NCBI GenBank assembly: GCA_038216025.1
Contig: JBBQQK010000008.1
Coordinates: forward strand, 1 to 23,032
Direction: 5' to 3'
DNA: 23,032 nucleotides
DNA from: JBBQQK01 sp038216025
GTDB taxonomy: Bacteria; Patescibacteriota; UBA1384; XYA2-FULL-43-10; 1-14-0-10-43-13
Numbering within the stretch: position 1 is the first letter of the stretch; each line of letters starts with the position of its first letter. The notes beneath the pieces are model-generated. The model was given only the letters and a program-made list of their open reading frames with translations, was not told where the DNA came from and did no database searches. The translations under genes and the position numbers were made by a program. Shown here one piece after another: positions 1-7,527 of this stretch.

Positions 1-3000
1 AGCGCCCGATTGCGAGCGCAATTTTGAACAAAAATGATTCGGTTCCCGCCGGTACTTCGATAAATTATTATTTATCAAGTGATGGAGGAGGTAGCTGGGC
101 ACCAGTTACCTCGGGGGAGCAAATTAATTTTTCTTCTGCCAGCAACGACCTTCGTTGGCGTGCTGATCTATCAACTAGTAACATAGCACTTACTTCGGAA
201 ATCACCAATATGAGTATTGATTACTCATATTATAATTCATCAACCGGCAGTCTGAACCTTACACTCGATTCGGGTCAAACAGCGGCATGGATTCAATCGG
301 ATTGGACGAAGGCGTCACCAGTAAATTCAAGTATATCTTTTAAATATCGCAGTGCGGATAGCATGGCAAACCTAAGCTCGTCTGTGTGGTCCGATTCAAC
401 AGCATCAACTCCGGTTAATCTTCTTGCTTTAGGATTGCAAGTAAACCAATGGATTGAAATACAAATTGATTTTGCCTCGACCAATGGAATTACAACACCA
501 ATTTTAAATGACATATCTCTTGACTATGTCATTAATAATCCGCCGGAGATACGTAACTTCACTGCAACAAATCCTTTGAATGGTTCAAAAAATATGAACA
601 TTTCGTATGAAATCAAAGATAGCGATACCGATAGTAATTCCAACCTAGGTTATATTGGTGTGGCAGAGATCAGTATTTTCTACTCAGTCGATTCCGGATC
701 AACCTGGGAATCAGCGACTCTTTCATCAGGGGGAGGTAATGTTAGTGTAAATCAAGTCGATTTTGATCATCATTCTGCTGTTTGGAGCGCAGGAATTGAT
801 ATACCTGACAGTTTTTTCGACAATACTTTAAAATTGAAAATTATCGCAAACGATCACGAATTAGCACTGAACACAAGCGAATTGCAAACCGCCCTTTTCT
901 CTATTGATACAAAAAATCCGGTTCTAGGTGCGATCGGCAACGGATTCGGCGTTGATATTAATAGCGGCGAAACATGGACAAACAGCCCGGTAGTCGATCT
1001 GCAACTCGGTGCAATCGATGATAATGCAATCTCTACGCAAATTAGAAATGATAATAACTTTACCAGCAACAATTATGCAGCTTATCAGACAAGCCACGCC
1101 AACTGGACATTACCAATCGGCGACGGCAATAAGACTGTCTATGTGCGCTTTAAGGACTCATACGGCAATACAACAGACGCATCAGCCGCATCTTTGTTTG
1201 ACACCACCCCACCAGGAACACCCGGCAATGTAAGAATTTATGATACTTCCGATCCTTCTCTAGAAAGATATTCCATAACTTTGGTTTGGGATCAAATTGC
1301 CATAACTGATGATTTTTATCGCTATGTAATAGAAAGGTCGACAGACAACAACACTTTTTCCGAGATCGGTATAGCCCAATCTACGACTTTCACGGATTTT
1401 GAAGTTAGCAAAGGCCAGCATTACTATTACAGAATCAAGTCTTTGGACGTCCATCAAAATTACAGTCCCAATTCAAGCACAGCCAATTTTATAGCAACCG
1501 GGCAAGATACAACCGCTCCTGTTATTCCTGGTGGACAGGAAACCCTGAATGTTGCCGACACTTCAGCCCAGATAGCTTGGAGCACCAATGAACCTGCAGA
1601 TTCATTTGCCGAATACGGCAAAACTTTTCAGCTCGGCCAAATTTATGGCAAAGATGAACTGGTGCTTGATCATGACGTCACATTGGTCGGTCTGGAACCA
1701 GCAACTAAATACTACTACAGATTAAGATCAAAAGACGGGGCAAACAATTTGAATATTTCAGAGCAATCCTTCTTTACTACTACAGCCACTTCAGCTACTC
1801 CAGGTAAATTAAATATTAGCGGTGCCACCGCACAAAAGCCAGGTGCTGACCCTGAAGAAGTTACGATCATATGGACCACCGACAAGCCATCAACTTCACA
1901 GGTGATGTATGGCGACAAAGAGTACAATCTTGATCTATCATCACCACTCGATAGTAATTTGAACACCTCTCATTTCATCAAATTAACAAAATTAAAGCCC
2001 AATACAAAATATTTTTATTATGTTGCTTCAACAGATAGTAATGATCAGTCCTTTCGTGGAGACATAAATTATTTTGTAACAACGGAAAGCAGCAATGCCA
2101 TGCCAAGTATTGCCGATGTCGAAGTTTCTGATATAACCTTTAGCTCTGCAATAATTAGTTGGAAGACTTCAGTAGTTACCTCTTCGATAGTCGAATACGG
2201 ATTGGATTTAAATTATGGAAGCAAAATAGAAGATGTATCTGGCGGTACTACAACTCAGCATGTTGTTAGAATTAAAGACCTGGAGCAAGGCAAAACATAC
2301 CACTACCGCGTCTTGGGCTTGGCCTCCAATGGTCTCATTATTAGCGCAAATGTAGATAGCAAATTTGATACTCAGACCTTCCCCACTATCGCCAGCATCA
2401 ACATTAAAGACATCGATTCACGGGGCGCTACAATTACCTGGAATACCAATGTTGAGAGTGATAGTTTTATCGACTATGGAGTTAATGAATTAAAAGATTC
2501 TCAAGGGCGCTCAGATTCAGTCAAAGAGCATGCGGTCTCCTTATCCAATCTTAAATCAGCCGCCAGCTACCAAATAAAAGTAAAGTCTAGAGATAAATAT
2601 GGCAACCTTGTTGAATCCACAATAGAGACCTTTAAAACTATTGTCGACAGTACTGCGCCCATAATCAAGGATTTAAAAAGTGAATCATCTATTGTTACTG
2701 ATTCAAATGGAGAAAGTAAAGCCCAGGTCATTGTATCTTGGTCCACAGATGAGCCATCAACAAGCCAGATTAAGTATTCGATCGGTGTTGCAGCAGGCGA
2801 CTCATATGCTCACACAACACTGGAAGATTCCAACCTAACCACTAGCCATATAGTCATTATCTCGAATCTTCAAGTTTCTTCGACCTATCATATGCGAGTT
2901 GTTGGGAAAGATTCTTCCAGGAACATTGGACTTTCTGATGACTACACTGTGCTAACCCTCAATCAGGATAAATCCTTGCTTCAGTATATGATTCAAATCC

Positions 3001-3047
3001 TCGAACAAAGATTCTCTTGGGTGAGAGGACTTGGGCTGTTTAAATAA
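1..3047 (+). CDS. Large FN3-repeat surface protein, 5' end outside window
   Basis: The frame is open to the left edge: codons from position 3 read on without a stop into a TTG at 24. The true start therefore lies upstream and this is the C-terminal 1007+ residues. From the TTG numbering, residues 1-390 are beta-rich, Ser/Thr/Asn-rich Ig-like or jelly-roll-like sequence with 'DGGGSW' and 'DSGSTWE' motifs. About six FN3-like modules follow, starting near residues 394, 494, 588, 688, 786 and 874. They repeat W-x-T-N/D-x-P/E-S-x-S and L-x-P-x-T-x-Y-x-Y-R-x-K-S-x-D, the pattern of FN3 and purple-acid-phosphatase N-terminal modules. There are almost no cysteines. The last about 30 residues have no clear membrane anchor, LPXTG or S-layer motif. 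I infer an extracellular adhesion or envelope protein; the specific role is unknown. An ABC transporter follows after 59 nt. Confidence 0.85.
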   Translation, partial: RPIASAILNKNDSVPAGTSINYYLSSDGGGSWAPVTSGEQINFSSASNDLRWRADLSTSNIALTSEITNMSIDYSYYNSSTGSLNLTLDSGQTAAWIQSDWTKASPVNSSISFKYRSADSMANLSSSVWSDSTASTPVNLLALGLQVNQWIEIQIDFASTNGITTPILNDISLDYVINNPPEIRNFTATNPLNGSKNMNISYEIKDSDTDSNSNLGYIGVAEISIFYSVDSGSTWESATLSSGGGNVSVNQVDFDHHSAVWSAGIDIPDSFFDNTLKLKIIANDHELALNTSELQTALFSIDTKNPVLGAIGNGFGVDINSGETWTNSPVVDLQLGAIDDNAISTQIRNDNNFTSNNYAAYQTSHANWTLPIGDGNKTVYVRFKDSYGNTTDASAASLFDTTPPGTPGNVRIYDTSDPSLERYSITLVWDQIAITDDFYRYVIERSTDNNTFSEIGIAQSTTFTDFEVSKGQHYYYRIKSLDVHQNYSPNSSTANFIATGQDTTAPVIPGGQETLNVADTSAQIAWSTNEPADSFAEYGKTFQLGQIYGKDELVLDHDVTLVGLEPATKYYYRLRSKDGANNLNISEQSFFTTTATSATPGKLNISGATAQKPGADPEEVTIIWTTDKPSTSQVMYGDKEYNLDLSSPLDSNLNTSHFIKLTKLKPNTKYFYYVASTDSNDQSFRGDINYFVTTESSNAMPSIADVEVSDITFSSAIISWKTSVVTSSIVEYGLDLNYGSKIEDVSGGTTTQHVVRIKDLEQGKTYHYRVLGLASNGLIISANVDSKFDTQTFPTIASINIKDIDSRGATITWNTNVESDSFIDYGVNELKDSQGRSDSVKEHAVSLSNLKSAASYQIKVKSRDKYGNLVESTIETFKTIVDSTAPIIKDLKSESSIVTDSNGESKAQVIVSWSTDEPSTSQIKYSIGVAAGDSYAHTTLEDSNLTTSHIVIISNLQVSSTYHMRVVGKDSSRNIGLSDDYTVLTLNQDKSLLQYMIQILEQRFSWVRGLGLFK

Positions 3048-3106
3048 GATAACAGTAAGAATAATATAACCAATTAACAACATAACAATTCGGTGACAAA
3101 CACATC

Positions 3107-3847
3107 ATGTCAAATATACTAATCAAAATAGAGAAAGCTTCCAAGTCATTTGGTAAGGGCGATTCCCAGGTTCAGGTTTTAAAGGATGTTGATCTCGAAA
3201 TTCACTCCGGTGAGTTTGTTATCTTCTTTGGTCCCTCAGGTTGCGGCAAATCTACGCTCCTTAACTGTATTTGTGGGCTTGAAGTGCCAGACAAGGGTAA
3301 AGTTATCATCCGAGGTGAAGATATCTCCAAGTTAAGCCGCCGGGATTTGGCAAGATTCCGTAATAAGAAAATTGGTATCATATTCCAGTCATTTAATGTC
3401 TTAAAGTCATTTAATGTCTTGGAGAATATTGCCTTACCCCAAGCGTTTGCTGGCGTTCCAAAAGCCAGAAGAATAAAACGTGCCACCCATCTTCTGGAAA
3501 TGTTTGGCTTGGGTCACTTGGGCAACCGTATTCCGACTGAAATTTCTGGCGGTCAACAGCAACGAGTTGCCATCGCCCGTGCTCTTGTTAATAATCCCTG
3601 GATCCTGATCGCTGACGAGCCAACTGGCAATCTTGACTCCAAGTCGTCACTTAAGGTAATGGACCTGCTAGAGAAATTAAATTCAAAATCTAAAAGGACT
3701 GTAATATTGGTCACGCATAATCCAGAACATTTAAAATATGCTCATCGTGTCGTCTATCTAAAAGATGGTGAAATCTCAAAAATTGAAAATCACAGGCACC
3801 GGGAGAGTGAAGTTGATATTGATAAAATCGGAGAGGTATCACTATGA
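3107..3847 (+). CDS. ABC transporter ATP-binding protein (LolD/MacB-type)
   Basis: Cytoplasmic ATPase subunit of a MacB/LolCDE/FtsE-type exporter. All motifs are present in order: Walker A GPSGCGKST (about 42-50), Q-loop FQSFN (about 93), signature SGGQQQR (about 147), Walker B ILIADEPTG (about 166) and H-loop VTHN (about 202). Its 246 residues are a normal length for the family. It overlaps the permease gene by 4 nt (ATGA), so the two are surely co-translated. No clear Shine-Dalgarno precedes the ATG. The segment just after the Q-loop is encoded by an exact 16-bp DNA repeat (separate entry). Relatives use mechanotransmission to export or extract lipoproteins, peptides or macrolides; the substrate here cannot be told. 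No MacA-like adaptor is visible in the window. Confidence 0.93.
   Translation: MSNILIKIEKASKSFGKGDSQVQVLKDVDLEIHSGEFVIFFGPSGCGKSTLLNCICGLEVPDKGKVIIRGEDISKLSRRDLARFRNKKIGIIFQSFNVLKSFNVLENIALPQAFAGVPKARRIKRATHLLEMFGLGHLGNRIPTEISGGQQQRVAIARALVNNPWILIADEPTGNLDSKSSLKVMDLLEKLNSKSKRTVILVTHNPEHLKYAHRVVYLKDGEISKIENHRHRESEVDIDKIGEVSL
3387..3420 (+). repeat. In-gene 16-bp direct repeat, period 18
   Basis: The 16-mer agtcatttaatgtctt occurs at 3387-3402 and again at 3405-3420, separated by aa. It encodes SFNVLK-SFNVLE just after the Q-loop of the ABC ATPase. Related ATPases have the same number of residues between FQ and EN, so the repeat replaces sequence and does not lengthen the protein. Confidence 0.9.
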
Positions 3848-5031
3848 GGCCAATTGATGTTTTGCAGATCGCAATGTCTACTTTTGTTCACAACAAGATG
3901 AGGACTTTGCTGACAGTCTTTGGTATCGCTATTGGTATAGGTGCGATCGTCTTTCTACTCTCTATTGGTTATGGTTTACAGAAGATCACAATCGGCGAAA
4001 TTACTTCCATTAAAGCCCTTCAATCATTTAATGTGACAAGCGGAAACTCCTCTATCTTGCCGATGAATGATGATGCAATCCGAAAATTCAGAGATATCTC
4101 TGGCGTAAGCTCAGTTGATCCAAATCTGACAATGTCTGGTCAAATCTCTTTTGATAAATCTAAAACTGATGTCCTGGTCAATGCAGTTTCTGCTGAATAT
4201 GTCGACTCTGAAGGACCAAGGATGGAGATCGGGGATATTTACAAAGGTGATGATCAGAATCATATTGTGATTACCTCTATTGTTGCGGATGCTTTCAATA
4301 TAGCGCCGGCCGAATTTATCAATAAAAAGATTAAGCTTGTTTCCAATATTCCTAATCCGGCTGATCCCAAATCTCCGATATCTTCTGAAAGAGAATACAT
4401 TGTTTCTGGGGTGATCAAAGATAGTGCTGCCTCCTATGCCTTTTTGCCTTTATCCTCTGTTGAAATGCCGAAGGACGCTGAATATAGCCAGATCAAAGTA
4501 AAGGTTGGGGACAAAAAGAATATGGCAGCTATCAAAGCGAAACTTGTTGATATGGGATATAAAGCAAACTCTCTTGGCGAGAAGATCGAGCAGATGAACA
4601 AAATCTTCCGCATAGTTGAGATTGTTCTTCTGGTGCTTGGCGCTATCGCTTTGATTGTTGCCTCAATCGGAATGTTCAACACTTTGACAATATCCTTACT
4701 TGAGAGAACCAAAGATATCGGTGTCATGAAATCACTTGGCGCAACCGACGAAGAGATTTATTTGATCTTTTTGTCTGAATCAACCATGATTTCGCTCTTT
4801 GGGGGTCTTAGCGGTATTGCAATCGCTCTAATTATGGGGAATTTACTCAACATCGTCCTCTCACTCCTAGCCGTCAAAGCAGGCGGGGAAAGGGTTGATA
4901 TTTTTCAAGCCCCGGGCATATTCATTATAATTATCCTTGGTTTCTCCCTCCTCGTTGGCATATTGACAGGCCTTTACCCTGCCAAGCGAGCTGCTAAGCT
5001 CAATCCTCTTGATGCATTGAGGTATGAATAA
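3844..5031 (+). CDS. ABC transporter permease, FtsX/MacB family
   Basis: A 395-residue membrane subunit with the MacB_PCD plus FtsX layout. One N-terminal TM helix (about 20-45, 'LLTVFGIAIGIGAIVFLLSIG') is followed by a large extracytoplasmic domain (about 46-250). Three C-terminal TM helices follow (about 256-285, 310-340, 355-383). The FtsX signature lies between TM2 and TM3 (TISLLERTKDIGVMKSLGAT), and the typical C-terminus is YPAKRAAKLNPLDALRYE. It starts inside the stop of the ATPase gene. In this family two copies form a homodimer with two ATPases. The upstream FN3 protein could be functionally linked, but only by proximity. No obvious intrinsic terminator follows. Confidence 0.92.
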   Translation: MRPIDVLQIAMSTFVHNKMRTLLTVFGIAIGIGAIVFLLSIGYGLQKITIGEITSIKALQSFNVTSGNSSILPMNDDAIRKFRDISGVSSVDPNLTMSGQISFDKSKTDVLVNAVSAEYVDSEGPRMEIGDIYKGDDQNHIVITSIVADAFNIAPAEFINKKIKLVSNIPNPADPKSPISSEREYIVSGVIKDSAASYAFLPLSSVEMPKDAEYSQIKVKVGDKKNMAAIKAKLVDMGYKANSLGEKIEQMNKIFRIVEIVLLVLGAIALIVASIGMFNTLTISLLERTKDIGVMKSLGATDEEIYLIFLSESTMISLFGGLSGIAIALIMGNLLNIVLSLLAVKAGGERVDIFQAPGIFIIIILGFSLLVGILTGLYPAKRAAKLNPLDALRYE

Positions 5032-5067
5032 AAATATATTTCTGGCAAAAAATCAATTTTAAGCTGT

Positions 5068-5280
5068 TTAACTAAAAGCTGATCGTTTCAAGGGTGTAAT
5101 GGTCTTTGTCTCTGGCTGGAGTAGCAGAGGAAAGTTATAGTTGATTCGAAGTTTTAGAGATAAGTAGTAGCCTCCAACAAAACAGAATAAAGACAAGAAG
5201 GCGAACAAGTCCTCAAGCCAAGATATTTTATCCAAGATAGCATCCGACAGGTCTCTGCCCCTGTCACCCTTTTTTGGATT
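5068..5280 (-). pseudogene. Start-less membrane-protein fragment
   Basis: On the minus strand an open frame of 70 codons runs from just after a TAG (5281-5283) to a TAA at 5068-5070. It contains a helix (LSDAILDKISWLEDL), a hydrophobic segment (FAFLSLFCFVGGYYL) and a basic, Pro-containing tail, so it reads like real coding sequence. No ATG or GTG exists in frame. Only an internal TTG could start it, and no ribosome binding site precedes that codon. It is most simply a decayed 3' remnant of a small membrane protein gene. A very short TTG-started protein is the alternative. I recognise no family. Confidence 0.4.
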
Positions 5281-5558
5281 CTAATTTTTATCGTTTGGTG
5301 TGTCTATCATGTATAAAATATTTTTTAAACAAGGGGTACAAAAAGCGGAATATTAAAAATAAATTTAATTCAATTTACCTAATATTACCTAGGCCAGAAC
5401 AATGGTATTTTTTTATTTTTACTCATATCTTGGCATATATTAGCTTAGATTTTGGTGAGATTTGATTAGATTTACACCAAACAATTTAATCTCAATTTAC
5501 TTGATATCACTATATATTTTAAACTCAACCAACCCTGATCGTTCACTGATAAGGGGGG
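5281..5558. other. AT-rich non-coding spacer
   Basis: About 280 bp of very AT-rich DNA with no convincing coding frame. A short inverted repeat (tttggtg at 5451-5457, caccaaa at 5475-5481) is the only structure noticed. A 63-codon plus-strand frame here has low-complexity, AT-driven composition and no ribosome binding site, so I do not call it. Confidence 0.5.
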
Positions 5559-5711
5559 CTATAAAACAGATGGATCAAAGTCTATAGGATTGTGATTCCC
5601 TGTAAATTTACTGATCACATAGTCAATCAGAGAAACAACAGCCAGAAGAATCAAAATCCGAATAATTTGTTTCTTCTCCTCTGCTTTGTCCTTTTTCCTT
5701 GGATAAAACAT
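5559..5711 (-). CDS. Small single-TM protein, 50 residues
   Basis: Minus-strand ATG at 5711-5709 to TAG at 5559-5561. The product has a charged N-terminus (PRKKDKAEEKK), one TM segment (IIRILILLAVVSLIDYVI) and a short polar tail ending in IDFDPSVL. The positive-inside pattern and clean hydrophobic stretch suggest a genuine small membrane protein. A GTG three codons upstream (5720-5718) is an alternative start. The ribosome binding site is weak. The start abuts the 5' end of the oppositely oriented recombinase relic, so the upstream region may have been rearranged. Function unknown. Confidence 0.45.
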   Translation of the reverse strand: MFYPRKKDKAEEKKQIIRILILLAVVSLIDYVISKFTGNHNPIDFDPSVL

Positions 5712-5728
5712 ATATTTCACATTAAATT

Positions 5729-5749
5729 ACCAGCCTGTAACAGGTTGGT
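5729..5749 (+). terminator. Hairpin with short T-tract at start of recombinase relic
   Basis: Arms accagcctg (5729-5737) and caggttggt (5741-5749) pair over 9 bp with one G-U, closing a TAA loop. A short T-run follows (5750-5753). It has the shape of a weak Rho-independent terminator on the plus strand. On the minus strand it lies just upstream of the 50-residue ORF. It may mark the junction where the recombinase gene was cut. Confidence 0.4.
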
Positions 5750-5986
5750 TTTTAGAACCTAACTTTAACGAGGCTCTTGATCTTGCATTAAAACTCATTG
5801 GAACACCTGCTGAAACATGGAAATGTGCTGACAGGAAGATAAGAATTTTAATTCACAATCTGATTTTTACTGAAAATCCAAGATATTTAGCAAAGAATGG
5901 TTTTGGAACACCTAATTTATCAGTCCCATTCTACATAAAACACTATATTGTTGACCCTAAAAATGGTTTGGTGGACCCATCCATAC

Positions 5987-6016
5987 TTGAACGCCTCAGG
6001 TACCTGAGGCGTTCAA
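5987..6016. repeat. 30-bp perfect palindrome
   Basis: Arms ttgaacgcctcaggt (5987-6001) and acctgaggcgttcaa (6002-6016) are exact reverse complements with no loop. There is no T-tract on either side, so it is not a standard terminator. It lies just after the last conserved recombinase residues, inside the relic's open frame. It could be a recombination or transposition site, a cruciform, or a repetitive extragenic palindrome. Confidence 0.9.
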
Positions 6017-6040
6017 AAGAAATGTATTTTGCTATAACAA

Positions 6041-6063
6041 TGCCGGAAGTAGAACTTCCGGCA
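6041..6063 (-). terminator. Strong hairpin, possible terminator of the minus-strand gene
   Basis: Arms tgccggaagt (6041-6050) and acttccggca (6054-6063) pair over 10 bp around a 3-nt loop. Read on the minus strand the stem is followed by ttgttat, a modest U-rich tail. It lies about 90 nt beyond the stop of the minus-strand gene at 6154-6474. A Rho-independent terminator for that gene is plausible. Confidence 0.5.
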
Positions 6064-6153
6064 AGAGATGGTGGCTAAAAACCTTGTTGGTTTGCTGTTC
6101 GCGGTAATATTTACCGATCGTAGAGAATTTCACTACTCTTCCCTTATTTTGGC

Positions 6154-6474
6154 TCAGTACTCTTTGAAGCAGCCACATTCGTGGTAGCATTGCAGCTTGT
6201 CTCCAAAATGCAGTTTGCATACCCGCTTGTGCATCATGATGAAACGGGCTATCAGGAGTAGTCGCTTGCCTCTCCACTGATGGATGGCTATTTTCTCCCT
6301 CTTTGCCTTCTTAAACTCTTGGCAGAAGATGTGAAGATAGAAGTAGTCGATGGAAATCTTGATGAATCCTAGAAATCCGTGGTAGTCATCGTCGACTTTC
6401 TGTCCGGCTTCCGCTATCGAGGGAGATTCGTAGTCAACTAGCTCAAGCTCTATCAGCTCTATATCTTCTCTCAT
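6154..6474 (-). CDS. Hypothetical protein, 106 residues, Cys/His-rich C-terminus
   Basis: Minus-strand ATG at 6474-6472 with an aaagggg ribosome-binding-like sequence about 9 nt upstream, which decides this start. The N-terminus is acidic (MREDIELIELELVDYES). The middle is aromatic and hydrophobic (FIKISIDYFYLHIF) but not clearly a TM helix, and a basic stretch follows. The end carries clustered Cys/His (residues C-K-L-H, then C-Y-H-E-C-G-C), which could bind metal. I do not recognise a family. An overlapping 81-codon minus-strand frame (6032-6277) has no ribosome binding site and is less convincing. It lies beside the recombinase relic and may be mobile-element cargo. Confidence 0.5.
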   Translation of the reverse strand: MREDIELIELELVDYESPSIAEAGQKVDDDYHGFLGFIKISIDYFYLHIFCQEFKKAKREKIAIHQWRGKRLLLIARFIMMHKRVCKLHFGDKLQCYHECGCFKEY

Positions 6475-6538
6475 TCATTTAAACCCCTTTCTTGATCTGA
6501 TTTCAACATAACAGAAAATGATAAAATGACCAATCGGG

Positions 6539-6567
6539 TTGAAAAATCGAAAACGAAGGGGTAGAAT
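6539..6567 (+). promoter_or_regulatory. Predicted sigma70-type promoter for yebC-ruvC
   Basis: TTGAAA (6539-6544) and TAGAAT (6562-6567) are separated by exactly 17 nt, each one mismatch from consensus. The predicted start site near 6574 would leave a leader of about 155 nt before yebC. It lies between the divergent 6154-6474 gene and yebC. Called by eye from consensus only. Confidence 0.5.
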
Positions 6568-6588
6568 CTAAGCGAGTAAGCTCGCCAG

Positions 6589-6612
6589 TTCTCATTTGTC
6601 ATTTTTCATTGA
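6589..6612 (+). repeat. Spacer repeat, copy A
   Basis: ttctcatttgtcatttttca then ttga. It matches the copy at 7471-7494 at 22 of 24 positions. The two copies flank yebC in the same orientation. Confidence 0.6.
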
Positions 6613-6660
6613 TCAATAATTGAAAACTGAAAAACTGAAAATTTAATAAACTAATTATGG

Positions 6661-6704
6661 ATCCCGTATCAGTTACTATTAGAAACGAATGGTGCGTACG
6701 GGAT
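6661..6704 (+). promoter_or_regulatory. Inverted repeat in yebC leader
   Basis: atcccgta (6661-6668) and tacgggat (6697-6704) are exact reverse complements enclosing 28 nt. They end about 25 nt before the yebC start codon and just before its ribosome binding site. The leader RNA could fold here and affect translation. No known riboswitch is recognised. Confidence 0.35.
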
Positions 6705-6729
6705 GACAACAGGGGAGAGCGGAGTAATT

Positions 6730-7458
6730 ATGTCTGGACATAGTAAATGGGCTACAACCAAAAGAAAAAAAGCAGCGATTGACGCTAAACGCGGCAAGAT
6801 TTTCACCAAACTTGCTAATATGATTACAATTTCTGCTAGAGATGGCAAAAGCGGTGATCCTAATAGCAATCCTTCGCTTCGAGTCGCGATTGAAAACGCC
6901 AAAGCAGCCAGTATGCCGAAAGACAATATTGACCGTGCCATCAAAAAAGGTACCGGTGAGGGCGGCGGAGCTATGATCGAAGAGGTTATGTATGAAGCAT
7001 ACGCTCCAAATGGCATAGCGCTTATTATAGAGTGTTTGACCGACAACAAAAACAGAGCGATTGGTGAAATTAAGGCGATATTAAATAAAACCGGTGGCTC
7101 GTTGGCCAATCCGGGGGCAGTCACTTATCAATTTCGAAAAATCGGTCAAATTATAATTGACGAAAGAAAGAATACAGTAAAGGACGATGAGCTTGAGATG
7201 GCCGTTATCGAAAGCGGAGCAGAAGATTTTGAAAAAGAAGATGGCGCCTATATTATTACTACTGAGATGAAAGATATGATTACCGTGCGTAAAAATCTGG
7301 AAGACGCTGGCGTAGCGATTGAGTCAAGCGAATTTGTCTATGACGCAGCCAATCTGGTCAGCCTTACTGAAGATAAGACGGAATCTATTTTGAATATTAT
7401 AGAAAAGATAGAAGATATTGATGATGTTTCAGCTGTTTATTCAAATTTGAATCTCTAA
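6730..7458 (+). CDS. yebC: YebC/PmpR/TACO1 family protein
   Basis: A 242-residue member of the YebC/TACO1 family. Its relatives act as translation factors that help ribosomes through proline-rich stretches, and some were described as DNA-binding regulators. The diagnostic N-terminus is intact: MSGHSKWAT-KRKKAAIDAKRGKIFTKL, then SLRVAIENAKAASMPKDNI-RAI-KGTG. An upstream in-frame ATG at 6703 exists, but the family start MSGHS and a ggag ribosome binding site at 6721-6724 (5-nt spacer) fix the start at 6730. yebC beside ruvC is a very common bacterial arrangement. The acidic C-terminal domain (DDVSAVYSNLNL) is the normal end of the family, so the gene is complete. Confidence 0.97.
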   Translation: MSGHSKWATTKRKKAAIDAKRGKIFTKLANMITISARDGKSGDPNSNPSLRVAIENAKAASMPKDNIDRAIKKGTGEGGGAMIEEVMYEAYAPNGIALIIECLTDNKNRAIGEIKAILNKTGGSLANPGAVTYQFRKIGQIIIDERKNTVKDDELEMAVIESGAEDFEKEDGAYIITTEMKDMITVRKNLEDAGVAIESSEFVYDAANLVSLTEDKTESILNIIEKIEDIDDVSAVYSNLNL

Positions 7459-7470
7459 AACATTTACCAA

Positions 7471-7494
7471 TTCTCATTTCTCATTTATCATTGA
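7471..7494 (+). repeat. Spacer repeat, copy B
   Basis: ttctcatttctcatttatca then ttga. It differs from copy A (6589-6612) at two positions and sits 12 nt after the yebC stop. Similar AT-rich direct motifs may recur in other spacers of this genome. Confidence 0.6.
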
Positions 7495-7527
7495 ATTAGT
7501 GTTTGATTATTTTGTTATTGGACTTAA

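Larger units (their letters stand above)
5707..6078 (+). pseudogene. C-terminal relic of a large serine recombinase
   Basis: A plus-strand frame of 123 codons with no usable start, opening after a stop at 5704-5706 and ending at TAA 6076-6078. Its centre reads NFNEALDLALKLIGTPAETW, then ADRKIRILIHNLIF, then GFGTPNLSVPFYI. This is the C-terminal pattern of large serine recombinases of phages and transposons, which typically end '...F.EAL.....NP...W...DL..K..L..L.F.......GF.TP.LSLPF..'. The catalytic resolvase domain and the zinc ribbon are missing. Nothing like them is found upstream on either strand, so this is a decayed fragment. The frame runs on through two palindromes (5987-6016, 6041-6063). 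The recombinase-like part probably begins near 5745. Confidence 0.7.

Noticed and set aside
5274..5465. 63-codon plus-strand frame in the AT-rich spacer
   Set aside because: TTG start, no ribosome binding site, and AT-driven composition. It reads like random translated AT-rich DNA.
6032..6277. 81-codon minus-strand frame overlapping the 106-residue gene
   Set aside because: No ribosome binding site, and it runs through the probable terminator hairpin. The frame of 6154-6474 has a better start and composition.
6669..7124. 151-codon minus-strand frame antisense to yebC
   Set aside because: Its hydrophobic low-complexity product follows the codon pattern of the highly conserved yebC on the other strand. 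It is a shadow frame.
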